DNA of 64,000 nucleotides from Atriophallophorus winterbourni (GCA_013407085.1 JACCGJ010015376.1:1-64000), one strand, 5' to 3'; shown: positions 36,485 through 47,440, numbered from the stretch's first letter. A program made the numbers and translations. The notes: generated from the sequence alone by a model not told the origin.

Positions 36485-37129
36485 GTAGGTTTCATTCTGC
36501 TCACTGAGAAGTATTCACGATCCTCTGAAATGGAAATCCAGTCCTGCTTGAAAAATAAACCTCAAAATTGACTTAAAAATTATTGCATGACCAAATAGTG
36601 AATATCGACTATTTGACTATCCAGTGTAGATTTCGTGGTTTGCATATAACAGTGAGCTAATAAAGGGGGAGGGTTGAAATTTCAAGTCGATGTGGTATTT
36701 CTGATCGATCATTCAATTACACAATACACGTTCTATTGCGATGAAACTAAGCGCCGCACTATGTACGTTTCACGTTCGATTATGAAAATTAGTTGAGCTA
36801 ATATGGCAGGTTGAATGGCGGAAATTTTATGTGTGAATCCAATTCGTCGAATTCAAGCATGATTTTTTCACGTAAACACTATTCCAGGACTTTTTAAACG
36901 CAAAAAATCTGTTTGCACATGATAGTTTCAAACAATCAGAAAGAGGTAGTTTAGATGATGTGCGAATAGAGAACCGAGTTGTGCATTTGGCGAATTCGAA
37001 GCTTCTCTATTGTCTAATAATAACGGAGAGCTCTTTGTTATTTGCATCTACTTTTCGCAATTATACTACTCTCAAAAGCCGCATACTTACTACTAAATTA
37101 TACATAATAAAAGAAATAATAAACAAGTT
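36485..37129. other. Intron 5 of the SLC38A9-like gene, 5' part
   Basis: No supported feature. Confidence 0.35.
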
Positions 37130-37540
37130 GCACTTGTATGTATAAGGTTGGATAAGTTTGGAACGACCCACCAATTCAATCGCATGTAACCATACACATG
37201 CAGATTCAAGATACAAGATTCAAGAATTTATGGTCACAAAAAGCACATTGCTTCAAAATTACCATGTCATAGTAAATATTCCGTTCATGAAAAAGGAATA
37301 CAAATAATTAACTAATGAGGTAAAACCCTTAGTATGATCAAACATCCGTATTTACGTGCATTTTTTATCACATGCATCCTGCGACCGGCTTCGTGCAGTT
37401 TACACTCATCAGGTATGGGCTGTAAATCAGAATCTGTGTGCGCTTGAAACAGTGGAAGAATAGTTAACAAGATGCGCTTGTATGCCTTTGTTTGATGAGG
37501 TTGGTACGACCAACCTTTCCAATTGCATGTGATCAATCGA
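37130..37540 (-). mobile_element. R1 hammerhead-bearing repeat, tandem partial dimer with insertion
   Basis: On the minus strand: a first body end (GGTTGGTCGTACCAACC), the CAAGCGCATCTTG junction, a ribozyme at 37418-37377, a body with GGGTTTTACCTC and, further on, a second body end near 37180-37140. Between 37205 and 37260 the unit carries repeated GATTCAA followed by GAATTTATGGTCAC, which looks like the tail of an unrelated LINE. In intron 5. Confidence 0.65.
37377..37418 (-). ncRNA. Hammerhead ribozyme, type I (R1 copy c)
   Basis: On the minus strand: CUGAUGA intact; stem II GUGU/GCAC with loop AAACU and the G-C pair next to the core; GAAG in place of GAAA (would make a G-U at the foot of stem III); CCGGUC with the GUC triplet. 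Stem I has decayed on its 3' side (GCAGG where others have GUGGG). Confidence 0.72.
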
Positions 37541-38624
37541 ATGTAGATGAGTGTACAAGTAATAATAATATTACTAGTACTATTATCAATAAGTTGCATG
37601 ACATCACTGCGTGATGATTTTATTAATAAATGTGCCAATTAGTTTACGGAATTTACGATGTAGTGCTTGACGCAAAATTTCGAACCTTTGTAAATGAATT
37701 TTACAAGTTACGACATCAGCATATGTTCTTCATATGCTGTGTTTTATCAGAATGTCTCTCATTGTTACGCTCGCCTAAAAAAAAGTAGATCTAATGAATG
37801 TGGATGGTATATTTTCATATGATAGAGTCGCAAGCAATCATTGTCATTTTCTAATAATATATCCCAATGTGCCGATTGTCTATGAGTACATCATCTTATC
37901 ACCCTACTCGGAAGTGACATGTTATCTCAAATGTGTTCCAAAATGTAGGATTAAAAATTAGTTTATGATTAATAGTACATACTCCATCCCAAACGTCATT
38001 TGAGCAATTGTGGATTTGAATTTTCGTTTATATGCAAAATTGCATCAACTCATTTGGCAAACGTTCGACAAACGAAACTGTCGTAGCGCGTAAGAAACTT
38101 GGTGCTTATCAAAAGTATGGTGGTCTTGAACTTTGGAGGTTAATGTCGTAGTTTATAGAGTTTAGCTCTGTTTCTAATCGATTTCTGAGCCGATGCATCG
38201 AGCAATAACGAGCAATGTCCACGACTACGACTTGAATAAAATGAACCAATGCGTGTTAAACAATGTAAAGCCGGATCGGCAAATCCGCTATCGTGATTAA
38301 AGCAAGGATCCAGTTCGCTGAAACGAACATCTCAATAACAGACCAAGTACATTACATACTTTCGTGATTTAGATTGAACGTCTCACATTGTATTATTGCG
38401 TTTTTGCATTAGTCTGCTGTTGTTTCGTTTTACTTATGTACAGACAGTGCATTTTGTTTCCTTTCAATAATGCTGCTTTTTCTTGGCTCTGTGAGGCTAT
38501 AGTCAGTTCCGGTCTGCTCTAGTTTTAATTGGTTCTATCCAATACTATTCCAAACAGATGGTATTACATTAAACTACCGCTAGAACAAAAGCATTCCGAT
38601 AACGTTTTGTTTTTGTTTTTGCAG
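37541..38624. other. Intron 5 of the SLC38A9-like gene, 3' part
   Basis: No supported feature up to the acceptor TTTTTGTTTTTGCAG at 38624. Confidence 0.4.
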
Positions 38625-38723
38625 GCACACTTTCTGTCATCTATCTTTTCATCCTGTTAATCGTGAAGGCATCTCATTGGGGCGTGAATATGAGACACCC
38701 GCCATTGGTTGAGCCAGTTCATT
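38625..38723 (+). CDS. SLC38A9: SLC38A9-like gene, exon 6 (TM)
   Basis: A 99-bp exon with a textbook acceptor and donor (CATT|GTGAGC). It begins by completing Gly with the base from exon 5 and encodes GTLSVIYLFILLIVKASHWG, matching GTVSVLYLIFLVTFKA..LG of human SLC38A9, then a polar stretch ending EPVH. It leaves one base (T). Confidence 0.92.
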
Positions 38724-38889
38724 GTGAGCAAATTTAATTCTGACTCTGCACCAAATATCCTTTTTAGTAAAGATCAAACATTTATTGAATTACCAAGTTG
38801 CGGTAATAAGCTATTGTTTCAAGACCTGGCTGATTTGTTCGTCTGGTGGCGGTGTAAATGCATGCAAATTTGCATCTTTATTTATTGAA

Positions 38890-39191
38890 TTACATTTTTA
38901 CACGAGTAGGTTCAATATATCCGGGATCATAATCATCACTATGGCCTAATTGAAAACCCTGATCTAACAAATATAATAAATCATGTAAGTTAGTGATATA
39001 AGCGGACGAGTAAAGGATTGGATTGTTACTTTCTTTTAATCCACCGTTGAACTCTAGGGAACGGCCAACTAAACCATATAATTCCCTGTCACCTATCATC
39101 CTATCATACAGATCTGGAGCATCTTTCCTAACCATGGAAAACTGCTCGCATGCCTTTTTAAACGTGATGGTCTCGGTTTCTGTTATGTTGC
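38890..39191 (-). CDS. Possible terminal exon of an unidentified gene, antisense in intron 6
   Basis: Read on the minus strand: an acceptor (AACTTGTAG) at 39192, then about 100 open codons with normal protein composition (FKKACEQFSMVRKDAPDLYD, GRSLEFNGGLKESNNP, LLYLLDQGFQLGHSDD, YIEPTRVKM), a TAA stop at 38890, and AATAAA within a few bases after the stop. The exon starts with two bases of a codon. I do not recognise the protein. The signal combination (acceptor, open frame, stop, polyadenylation hexamer) favours a real 3'-terminal exon with a very short UTR, but no upstream exon was located. An immobile gene fragment is the alternative. Confidence 0.35.
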
Positions 39192-40036
39192 CTACAAGTT
39201 ATTTTGATTTCATACTGACTTACTAAAGTCAGTTACTGAGTCAACTCAAGTCAATGCACATCAGAAATACACAATTCTCGATGTGTTACGTGTGTTTTCA
39301 GTTCACCCACCGAAAATCGTGCTAAGCTTCCGTGCGTAGTTCACTGACTATAAGGAAAGATTGTGTTTACAACCGGTTATGGTAGGCTACACGGGTAAGC
39401 AAGTTGCTCCCATATGTCACTGTGAACTTGAAACCGAAAGACATAAATAGAAAACTTTATATCACATCCCGATGAAGGATAAATTGCAACTTTTCTTTAG
39501 TGAGCCAAAATAACAACTCGGTATCATGAATCAATAGTTTGTTGTAAAGCTTATGATAGTCGCTATTGAAACGTGTTAAACAAGCGGTCTTGGTTGGACG
39601 GCTTGATACTACCCTCTGATGTAAAACAAGCACAGGAAGCGCCAAAAACACAACGACATCGGTCGCAAACCCACGAGACGTTCAGGTTGCGAGTTATTTG
39701 CGTAGAATGGTTCGGGTGGAGCTGACGTTGTGATAATGACGTATCTCAGCAGCTACTGGGTGTTCCAAAGGTCGAATGATACTGCTTTAGAAGCTATCGT
39801 TAGCTAGATCAGGTTAAACATAAACAAAAAATGCTCGGTTAATCATTAGTAGACACTAACTGTGAACTTCATGATACGGAACTCGTTGAGCTCGTTTTTA
39901 CTCGATAGATTGACTTCTTCTCTATGTTCAGTTGCAAATTGCAAATGATGAACCTTTTTGTCAGTATGAATGAATCCTTCAATTACGTGGTTATGAAATG
40001 AGACCTTATCGTTCGAATTTTCGATTTTTCCAATAG
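39192..40036. other. Intron 6 of the SLC38A9-like gene, 3' part
   Basis: Holds any upstream intron of the antisense exon. No other supported feature. It ends with pyrimidine-rich CGATTTTTCCAATAG. Confidence 0.4.
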
Positions 40037-40143
40037 ATTTTTCAGGACATTTTCCTGCACTCACCGGAACTTGTTCGCTTGGATTCTACGTGCATAATGG
40101 ATTGCAAACGGTGTTACGTACACAAAAGCATCCGGAAAACAAT
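40037..40143 (+). CDS. SLC38A9: SLC38A9-like gene, exon 7 (TM with HN motif)
   Basis: A 107-bp exon between CCAATAG and AAT|GTAAGC. It encodes FPALTGTCSLGFYVHNGLQT followed by RTQKHPENN; human SLC38A9 has FPQLTGVLTLAFFIHNCI and then a KNN..QENN loop. The phase is exact: one base from exon 6 plus 107 gives 36 codons and ends in phase 0. A nearer AG at 40044-40045 would create an in-frame stop, so 40037 is preferred. The minus-strand open frame over the same bases is a shadow. Confidence 0.9.
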
Positions 40144-40324
40144 GTAAGCAATTCGGGCATAAAGTCATATAAATGAATTCTTACTATTGTCATGTATAGA
40201 CATTGAGATAATTGTACTGATTGCTTGGCATGAATTTCTTCAACAGAATTTCCTTATTTGCATGTTTTTATCGCATATATGCAATTACCTTATTTGCAAG
40301 GAACATATTGTTCTTGACCGCTCA

Positions 40325-40560
40325 ATTTGGAGCTCTGGGTAGAGCATCATCTACAGGTTTTGGGAGAGCCGATACCTCTCCTGACTGCTGAATATGGATC
40401 ATGGAGTCCGTTTACAACTACTGTCGATCTACCGAGTATTGTGTGTCGCCGTGAACACAGCGGCAGAGATTATTCCACCCGAATCAAAATGTTTAGTCAG
40501 TTGAAACATCTATCGTCGGCATTGACCTAATTAGGCCAACAGCAACACCCCATTACCGCC
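40325..40560 (+). mobile_element. Family A LINE 3' end fragment
   Basis: RDYSTRIKMFSQLKH corresponds to the finger end RDCSSRIGLFSHSKS of the 2640-6180 copy, followed by the same 3' UTR words (GGCATTGACC, AGGCCAACAGCAACA). Only the last 200 bp of the element, in intron 7. Confidence 0.75.
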
Positions 40561-41159
40561 TCCACGCTGTTTTCACACATCAGATGAGATGTGAGATCTC
40601 ACGAACTTTCTTGTTCATTTCGAAGTTGCACTAGCTCTTACCCGTTTGCTTGAGCCATTTTTAACTGAATCGAAAATTATCAGCATTTGTAAACAAAAAC
40701 ATTTCACAAGTTTATCCTGAGAGCCACATTAATCTACTAGAGCTGTGATGAATTGGAGAAGCCGTTTGGATCGGTTTTTTTCTTTTGGCTATGACGTTCT
40801 GAGTTCTCTCACACTTTTCTTACTCATGTTTCCGTCATAATGGTAAATATACAGATTATTGTAATTCGAATCCATGCGACGTGTCCTCGGGACTTTCACA
40901 AAAATCCACTGAGTGTAGCGAATGGTAATTAAGAGTAAGAGAAAGATGAAACTGTCCAATTTGTGCTGTTAAGCACATCTGTTCAACCTAATCTGCCTTC
41001 ATTCGGTAGAGTAGTAAATTGTTGAACATTGGCGATGACGCATTAGCAAGTAAAAGGAATTCGAAATCGGAAATAAGGTTTAATATATTATATTATGGTT
41101 TATTGCTGTCTTCAGGTACAGACAGTTTGATTAGATTCAGCGCGTAGTTGAAAAGTGGT
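40561..41159. other. Intron 7 of the SLC38A9-like gene, central part
   Basis: No supported feature. Confidence 0.35.
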
Positions 41160-41250
41160 ACGCCAAATTATAGGTAATTGTCACTGTTGAATAAGAATCG
41201 TACTACGAAGCACTGTTCTTCAAATACAGAATAGCAAAGCCCAATACTCT
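41160..41250 (-). repeat. R2 repeat body fragment
   Basis: GTCACTGTTGAATAAG, CGTACTACGAAGCAC and TTCAAATACAGAATAGCAAAG follow the R2 body order in the minus-strand sense with many changes. No ribozyme. Confidence 0.45.
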
Positions 41251-41444
41251 CTGACTATGAATTAGTTCAACACATAACCCCAAATTTTTATGCGATACCT
41301 TTGTGGATTATTCTCGCTTGCGTTAACATTGCTATCATTGTCAAAAATCTGTCGAGCGTTTATTAACAGTTTCAAGAGTTACAAAACTTCGTCGGACTGT
41401 ATTCATCTGATTAAGGTGAACAGTGGATTGCGAGTGTAGGATAT

Positions 41445-41595
41445 GAGAGCAGCGCGTTCTCCTGACCAAACAGCACTCTGTGATTCCATAGTTAAACATT
41501 GTGGTTCGTTATACTACTCCCTCATAACGGTAGCTGGATATACAGCATTTATTAACTATCTATCCACTGTTTTATTGGGAAACACATCAAAACCG
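41445..41595 (+). repeat. R2 repeat body fragment, opposite orientation
   Basis: CCTGACCAAACAGCACTCTGTGATTC, here split by changes, then AACATTGTGGTTCGTTATAC and CTATCCACTGTTTTA follow R2 in the plus sense. It forms a loose inverted pair with 41160-41250. Confidence 0.45.
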
Positions 41596-41609
41596 TTTCG
41601 TCAGTGTAG

Positions 41610-41636
41610 TGTGCGAATGATATGATCATTCGCACA
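41610..41636. repeat. Perfect 12-bp inverted repeat with 3-nt loop
   Basis: TGTGCGAATGAT, ATG, ATCATTCGCACA. Perfect and short-looped; would form a stable hairpin in DNA or RNA. No known gene context beyond intron 7. Confidence 0.85.
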
Positions 41637-41650
41637 TTTAGACTCGAGTT

Positions 41651-41686
41651 CCCAATGACCATCGTTTTCGCCGTAAACGATGTTGG
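41651..41686. repeat. Bulged inverted repeat
   Basis: CCCAA, a 4-nt bulge, CATCGTTT, a 7-nt loop, AAACGATG, TTGGG. It lies 15 bp after the perfect hairpin at 41610. Confidence 0.7.
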
Positions 41687-41944
41687 GTTGTGCCCTATTA
41701 TTTTCACGACCGTCCAGTGCCCGGATAACCCTCATGGTTCCGCTTTGTAGGCCAAATTAAAAATAGTAGCATTATGAAATCAAAATCAACAGTCATCGTA
41801 GCAAAGTAGCAAAAGAAAACAAAACACCGGCATTAGGTGTGACCCAAGAAATTGGTTAAAAGCAGATTGTGCATATGCAATGCACAATGTCCCTGAGATT
41901 TGTGGGCAATTCATGAAATACATTGGTTTATATTGTTTCTTAAA

Positions 41945-42019
41945 ATATTATTATTATTTATTACTATTTTATTATTTAATTAATAATTAATTAATATTAT
42001 TTATTATTTATTTATTATT
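41945..42019. repeat. AT-rich low-complexity tract
   Basis: Runs of TTATTA and TTAATTAA motifs, almost without G or C. Immediately upstream of exon 8. Confidence 0.85.
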
Positions 42020-42085
42020 GGTTTCTAATTTCAATTTGAATCTCCCTACTATAATAGCAACGTTTATGTTGTTTTTCCTCGCCAG

Positions 42086-42190
42086 GTTCGTGACACCGTT
42101 CTGGCTTTCGCAGCAGTCACCCTAACGTATATCTTGGTGGGGGCAATATTTTTCTTCGCATTTCCAATTTCAAAAATGTGTATTTGTGAT
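42086..42190 (+). CDS. SLC38A9: SLC38A9-like gene, exon 8 (TM)
   Basis: A 105-bp, phase-0 exon between TTTTTCCTCGCCAG and GAT|GTGAGT: exactly 35 codons. It encodes VRDTVLAFAAVTLTYILVGA, then FFFAFP and KMCICD; human SLC38A9 has NNVRDL..AY..VTLTYL.IGV..FASFP and KDCIEQ. One of the clearest matches in the gene. Confidence 0.93.
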
Positions 42191-42459
42191 GTGAGTTCGC
42201 GATGACGATAGCGTTTCCGTTCTGTGGATATTCCGTTTTTCGTGTCGCCGGCACAGATGTACCTCCCAGTTTGACGTTCGCGGATGATATACTCACATTT
42301 GACAATTATCATTTTTACTATATTTACTTTGTCCACGATTGATTGTGCGCGGATATTATTACCACTTCCAATGTCTTGGCGGGTTTTGCTAGTGTTACAT
42401 GCCAGTGCTCATGAACTCCAACTGTTACAATACGTGCGTGGTTTCGACGGTCAGAACTA

Positions 42460-43960
42460 AAAACTCAGAACTCAGAACGTTTTATGGTTGAAATTGGAGA
42501 ATGTTCAACAATAACCATAGGATGACGAGGTTTATTGAGTAAAAATATAAAATCGCTCAAAAATCAATAGGGACAGTCACATAGCGCTTGGTTCGTCATA
42601 TACTCATCGATTTTAGAAACAAAAACTCCAACCGATTCTGAGCGTGTGATTTCTTCCGACAAAATGTTCAAAGTGAAACAAATTCTTACCTAGAAAAAAT
42701 TTCGATGAATAACCAATCGAGAATGCGGAATGCTTAAAGCCTTTGGATGTTTTCGATGTTCCAATAAGGGATTTAGCAAGTGTTTAAGGGGATGGTTTTC
42801 AGTATGCAAGATTTTGAATGCTAACAGGAGGTCACTCCGTATTGATTGTTATGTAAAATCATGTAGATTTAGTTTTACCATTCGCTCTTTCAAAGGCAAA
42901 TTTCTGTACCGGGAGACCAACTTTGTAGCACGATGATAAATCCTGTCAAGTAGTTCGATATACTTCCTCATTCATGGTGCCAAGTCTTGGATGCAATATT
43001 CCGTAACAGGACGTAAATACGTGTTAATTAACCGATGTAAGGTTTCGGATGTGAAAATCCTAAATACCCATTTCAGGAGACTCAAGATACGGCAAGATAT
43101 ATTGTAAACTATCCGGCAATGGTGTCCAGACTTAAGGTTAAACGACACCCAGATACCGAGATATTTTTTTGCGGTGGTCTAGACGAGATCTTGCGGGACT
43201 AGCTGATACTTGTGGTGCAGAGATTTTCCAAGCCTCAGCATTTTACATCTCGCAGGGTTAAATGATAATTAATTTGACTGGGATCAACAAAATTAGGTGG
43301 ACAGATCCCATTGTAATGCCATACAGTCATTAACAGACCTCACACCTTTCCGTATTTTAATAGCATCTGAAAATAGTATCAAGTTACACCAAATATCCAC
43401 TTCTATATCTTTCGTGTACTCCAAGAATAGAAGAGACTCGAGCACCGAGCCTAGCGAAACTCCGCTTGTGACGTCTATTTTTCTAGAGAAGGTGCTGGCA
43501 GCGCGAACTTGGACATGTTTATCAGTAAGATAGTCCCTTATCCAATTCAGCAATATTCCCGTTATTCCATAGGATTCGAGCTTTTCAATTAAGATGTCAT
43601 GGTTGACTTTATCGGAAGCTTTGGAAATATCGATGTAGCAAGCATGTACAGCCTCACCTTCGTCTAGTGCCTTGGTCCAATCCTCGAACGTTGTAAGACG
43701 GCTAGATAAACAGCAACGATCTCTTCGAAAACCATGTTGTGCTGCGGTCAAATTTTTTGGTTTTCAAAATGTTCTCTTATGCGCGCAGTCACAATGCGTT
43801 GCATTAATTTAGAAATCACCGAAAGTAGCGTTACCGATCTATAGTTTGCAGTGTCTAAACGGCCACCACCTTTAATAGATAGCAGTTATCATCCCTGCTT
43901 TCATGCTCACAAAAACGTGTCTCGCTTTCCGGTGAGCAAATACGTGCACGTGATCACAAC
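42460..43960 (-). mobile_element. CR1-like LINE, 5'-truncated (family T)
   Basis: Minus-strand blocks in order: NYRSVTLLSVISKLMQRIV near 43850, then the 152-codon frame from 43751 with AQHGFRRDRCCLSSRL, CYIDISKASDKVNHD, GITGILLNWIRDYL and LILFSDAIKI, where the catalytic ADD is SDA. The thumb and C-terminus continue in other frames (LGIWVSFNLK, HRATKLVSRYRNLPLKERM, LLAFKILHTENHPLKHLL) to a 3' end with CATAAAACGTTCTGAG and a TTCTGAG tail at about 42460. In intron 8. Confidence 0.85.
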
Positions 43961-44513
43961 ATAAAGGTAGCTGGAGCGCTTTCAACGTTTATCGCGATCT
44001 CACAATGTCTATATCATTTCAAACACCTGGTTTCACACAGCTCAATCAATAACTGAGTAGTAGCGACTCTCAAAATCTGTTTACATATCAAATAAGCCGG
44101 AAGATTGCGAACTGCTCCGAAAGGATCTGGACAACCTCTACGCTTGGTCCCTAAAAATTGCCTATTCGTCAATTTCAAAATTGTTACCTTGGAAAATATG
44201 TGGATTCCAATGTGCTTTCAAGTGCACACAGCCTCTTGTGTAACCATGACGATTTGGATGTGTTGATAAGCAATTGAATTATTCTTTTTCTAATTCAACT
44301 CAACATTTCCATATGGTGATTACTGTCAATTATGGTAATTCAGAGATCTTACCTATTGTGACTCGATTCCAGTGCTTCCGTTTTCAAGAATCGTAATCAA
44401 AGGCGCTGATATTGAGATGGAGCCAAGTCATTATTCCACTTCTCCTATTCTGCCACATGCTCCAACTCATAAAACCACATGTATGTGCTCCTGAACAGTA
44501 TCTTTCATTTCAG
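43961..44513. other. Intron 8 of the SLC38A9-like gene, 3' part
   Basis: No supported feature. The open frame continuing upstream of exon 9 from 44412 is intronic, because TTTCATTTCAG at 44513 is the matching acceptor. Confidence 0.45.
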
Positions 44514-44659
44514 AATTTCTTAGACAACATGGTCAACGATATTCCCGTTTTCATTGGACGTATGGCGTTGTTCTTTCAAATGGCAATGATCTATCCGTTG
44601 TGTGTGTACATTTTGCGCTCCCAATTGATGCTCGCTTTGTTCGGGAATGTTTTCCCGAG
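44514..44659 (+). CDS. SLC38A9: SLC38A9-like gene, exon 9 (TM)
   Basis: A 146-bp exon between ATTTCAG and CCGAG|GTAAGA. It encodes NFLDNMVNDIPVFIGRMALF, then FQMAMIYPLCVYILRSQL and LFGNVFP. Human SLC38A9 has QNFLDNF......FIAR..LLFQMMTVYPL..Y..R.QLL..IFG.IYPS. Begins in phase 0 and leaves two bases (AG). Confidence 0.94.
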
Positions 44660-45754
44660 GTAAGATTTTCGCTTGTGTGTTTGCTTGAAATCTGATGTTC
44701 ATTCAGGATTGAATCAGTGTTTGACATGGCTACATTTGTTATCATTCTTAGGAATATTTTTGAACAAATATTACAGCCTTCAATCCACGTCGATTTCCAA
44801 CTCATTCAGTCCATTAGCCTGTTTGTTTTGGAAAGTATCTATGTCATCAAATACGTAAGGGAATCCTGAGTTTCACATAATCGGTGGGAAATGAAGCTAG
44901 ATAAAATGATTTGCAGCGTAACCTGTGATTGTTTTTTCAAGTCTGCCGGTTGATTGTAGTACGAGTATCTTAAGCAATTGATGAATAATTTGGGCCAACA
45001 TCGCTAGTGTTCATTTGAGACTTTCGTGAAAGTACAACCAGAGTGAGACCGGACACATATATACTATGTGATTCACAACTGAAATATTCTCCGAAAATCT
45101 TCTAATTTTCGCAAGTGATTTGAAACACAAGATTTATGATTTTGAATGCACACCACTCCGTGATAACCACAGGAAAAAGGATGTTCGCAATAACACCAAC
45201 TAAAGTAAAATATATCGCACAATTTTACTTGGATGTAGAAATGTGTTACACGATTTTAGTAAGCATATTGATGCGGTCGTGGGATTTTAAATCTATAAAT
45301 TCTAATTGGAAGTGTCAACATTTCATTCTTCTCTAGTTTATGAGCCGGCGGAAATGAACTACAACAAGTAAAATGCAATTAACAAAGGATGGATACATTA
45401 ATTATAAGATCATATGCAGATCTGTATTTCAGATCTTGGTTCGGCGATCCTCTATTCATTAATGACTTCATAGAACAACCACTGTGTTTGACGTCACAGT
45501 GAACCTAATCTAATGGTTTCCAAAAACGTTCGTGATGTTCAAGTGCTTGGGGTATGGACATTCTAAATCTGTTCAAACAAACCAAGTTATTATCAACATT
45601 TAGTCACTCTGGATCCTCGAAAATACGCACAATGATTATTAAAGTTGGTGTGGCGGTAAAGAAATCTAAATTTGCTTACCACGTTATGCTGCAATCATCC
45701 CTGGTGTTACCAGAGAAACATTAAACCATGTTTTTTGTCAAATTGATTTTCTAG
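44660..45754. other. Intron 9 of the SLC38A9-like gene
   Basis: No supported feature. Short frames on both strands near 44673-44858 and 45136-45336 match nothing. Confidence 0.4.
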
Positions 45755-45844
45755 CTGGTATGCCGTGACAATTCTGTACACAATTATCATCGGTCTTGGC
45801 CTAATCTTCTCCATGCTCTACCCGTCCATTGGAACGATCATCAG
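45755..45844 (+). CDS. SLC38A9: SLC38A9-like gene, exon 10 (TM)
   Basis: A 90-bp exon between GATTTTCTAG and ATCAG|GTAACA, too short to be seen as an open frame. It starts by completing Ser (AG plus C) as exon 9 requires and encodes WYAVTILYTIIIGLGLIFSM then LYPSIGTIIR; human SLC38A9 has a membrane helix ending in FYPNIGGIIR. It leaves AG, which exon 11 completes to Arg. Confidence 0.92.
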
Positions 45845-46849
45845 GTAACAGTTTGAAACAAAGAATTTTGAAGTTATTTCTTTCCTCAGTGTATAAATAA
45901 TTGATACCTGCATTAAATTTTACCGGTACGCAAAAGTAGCTTACTCAATCGTATAAAGATGATAGTTACTCAATATCTAGTAGTCTGTATAGTGTATAAA
46001 GTGTATAGGTATAAAGTAGGTAGCGAAAATGTCGAAAATATGATTGTGATATCCCTGCAACCTGTCCGGTGAATGAGTTGATACTATAGCTTAGCTCAAT
46101 TCAGGTTAATTGAGGTTGGAACATTCATTACATTCTCAACTCACAATTAAGTGGAGTGTTGCCCACGGTTCACACTAGACGACAAAACCTCAACATTTGA
46201 TCACTCCTGAGTTCCACAAGACAAGAGAAAGCCGATCGATCAAACCGTCGTTATGCGCATGACAATGATTCTCACAGAGATACATTACTTATATGTGAAT
46301 CATTTAATTAAAGCCATTTTTTAGAATGTATTTGCGCTGGGTGTCATTTCGATTCGTTTTGTCGAGCAATTTCGTACCGCATGCTTTCCTTCCAGACTTC
46401 AAGAAGTTTAACCGAACTGGACAAATTATATGCCGTACAATATCTGTTGATGTTTTCCACTTGTTTATGGAAAGCATTTCACTTGTTCTTATGCCATTCA
46501 TCTTCCTAAATGAATTTCGGTGGATTTGCGATTATCGTGGTCAAAATTTTCAGCGCACACTGTTCGTTTATTTTACCGAAATGTGCGTATCTTTTGAAAA
46601 CGTTTGCACGAATAAGTGCTGAGAAAATTACAGTTAAGCGTCGGTCCTATGCAACCCAGCCACTGTTCAGAAAAATCCACTCTGAAACATTATTAATTTT
46701 AAAAGCAAATGTGTATATAAGCTCGGAGATTGAATGTTGCGATTAATAAAATATGTTTTGAAACGTTTGAAATACAACTCAGATAATTCAAATGCATTTT
46801 AGACATCATTCATCATACTTTCGATCAAGAATTCAAAGTGTTTTTGAGA
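45845..46849. other. Intron 10 of the SLC38A9-like gene, 5' part
   Basis: Two overlapping open frames (46326-46622 and 46510-46746) have no recognised domain. They lie just upstream of a PLE fragment and may be decayed PLE sequence. Not supported as genes. Confidence 0.35.
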
Positions 46850-47440
46850 GCTCGTTAAATGTACTACCGAATGAAAAAGCTGTTAAGGTACTGTACTGTA
46901 TCATGCCTTAAAAGAAATCAGGAGCAAGGCGAAGCAAATCTTGATTCAGAAGAAAGACAAGTACCTTTTCAGAAGAAGCAAGGTGAAGATAGCTATTTTC
47001 AAGCCTGATAAATTTGGTAACGGTAATACTGTACAAAAGCGATTATACAGAAACGTTTGGGATACAGTTATTCGAGGGGCGTTAGGAACGGTAGAAAAAA
47101 TACAGGAAAAAAGTGAGGAATAACTGCAAAATGGTAGGTCCTAGATACCTACATAGTGCTAAGGGTAGTTTCGGAAAGGGCTTCTTGTATAACTTGCATC
47201 CCAAATCTACTCTCACTCCAAGATTCGATGGCCTTCCTTAAACACATAAGGAAGGCATTCCTGTAAGACCTATAGTCGATGAAATCGGATCGCCTGAGCA
47301 CTTGTTAGCGAGACATTTAGCTTATTTTTTGAAACCGTTAGTCGGCAAAGCTTTAGTCTCTACAGCGAAACGTTACCCAGATCCTGCTCCAACTGATCAC
47401 ACTCAAATCATTTCGCATGATGAAAACAGGATCGGTACGT
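46850..47440 (+). mobile_element. Penelope-like element fragment (reverse transcriptase N-part)
   Basis: In three frames: LPNEKAVKVLYCIMP near 46862, FKPDKFGNGN near 46998, then FDGLP, THKEGIPVRPIVDEIGSPEH and LLARHLAYFLKPLVGKA between 47220 and 47355. The block 'GLPKTHK.G.P.RPIVS.IGSP.Y.L.K.LA..LKPLVG' is specific to PLE reverse transcriptases. No catalytic YADD part is present, so this is a truncated piece, stopping about 80 bp before exon 11 in the same strand. Confidence 0.82.

Noticed and set aside
39846..40064. Minus-strand 72-codon open frame
   Set aside because: It overlaps SLC38A9 exon 7 on the opposite strand and has no features of its own beyond that; a GTGAGT on the minus strand is incidental.
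41300..41375. Hydrophobic frame considered as the missing SLC38A9 exon between exons 6 and 8
   Set aside because: It reads LCGLFSLALTLLSL but has no acceptor AG upstream and an in-frame TAA just before. The exon at 40037-40143 fits in sequence and phase instead.
46326..46746. Two overlapping plus-strand frames upstream of the PLE fragment
   Set aside because: No domain recognised, no splice sites matching the SLC38A9 phases, and composition like the surrounding AT-rich sequence.
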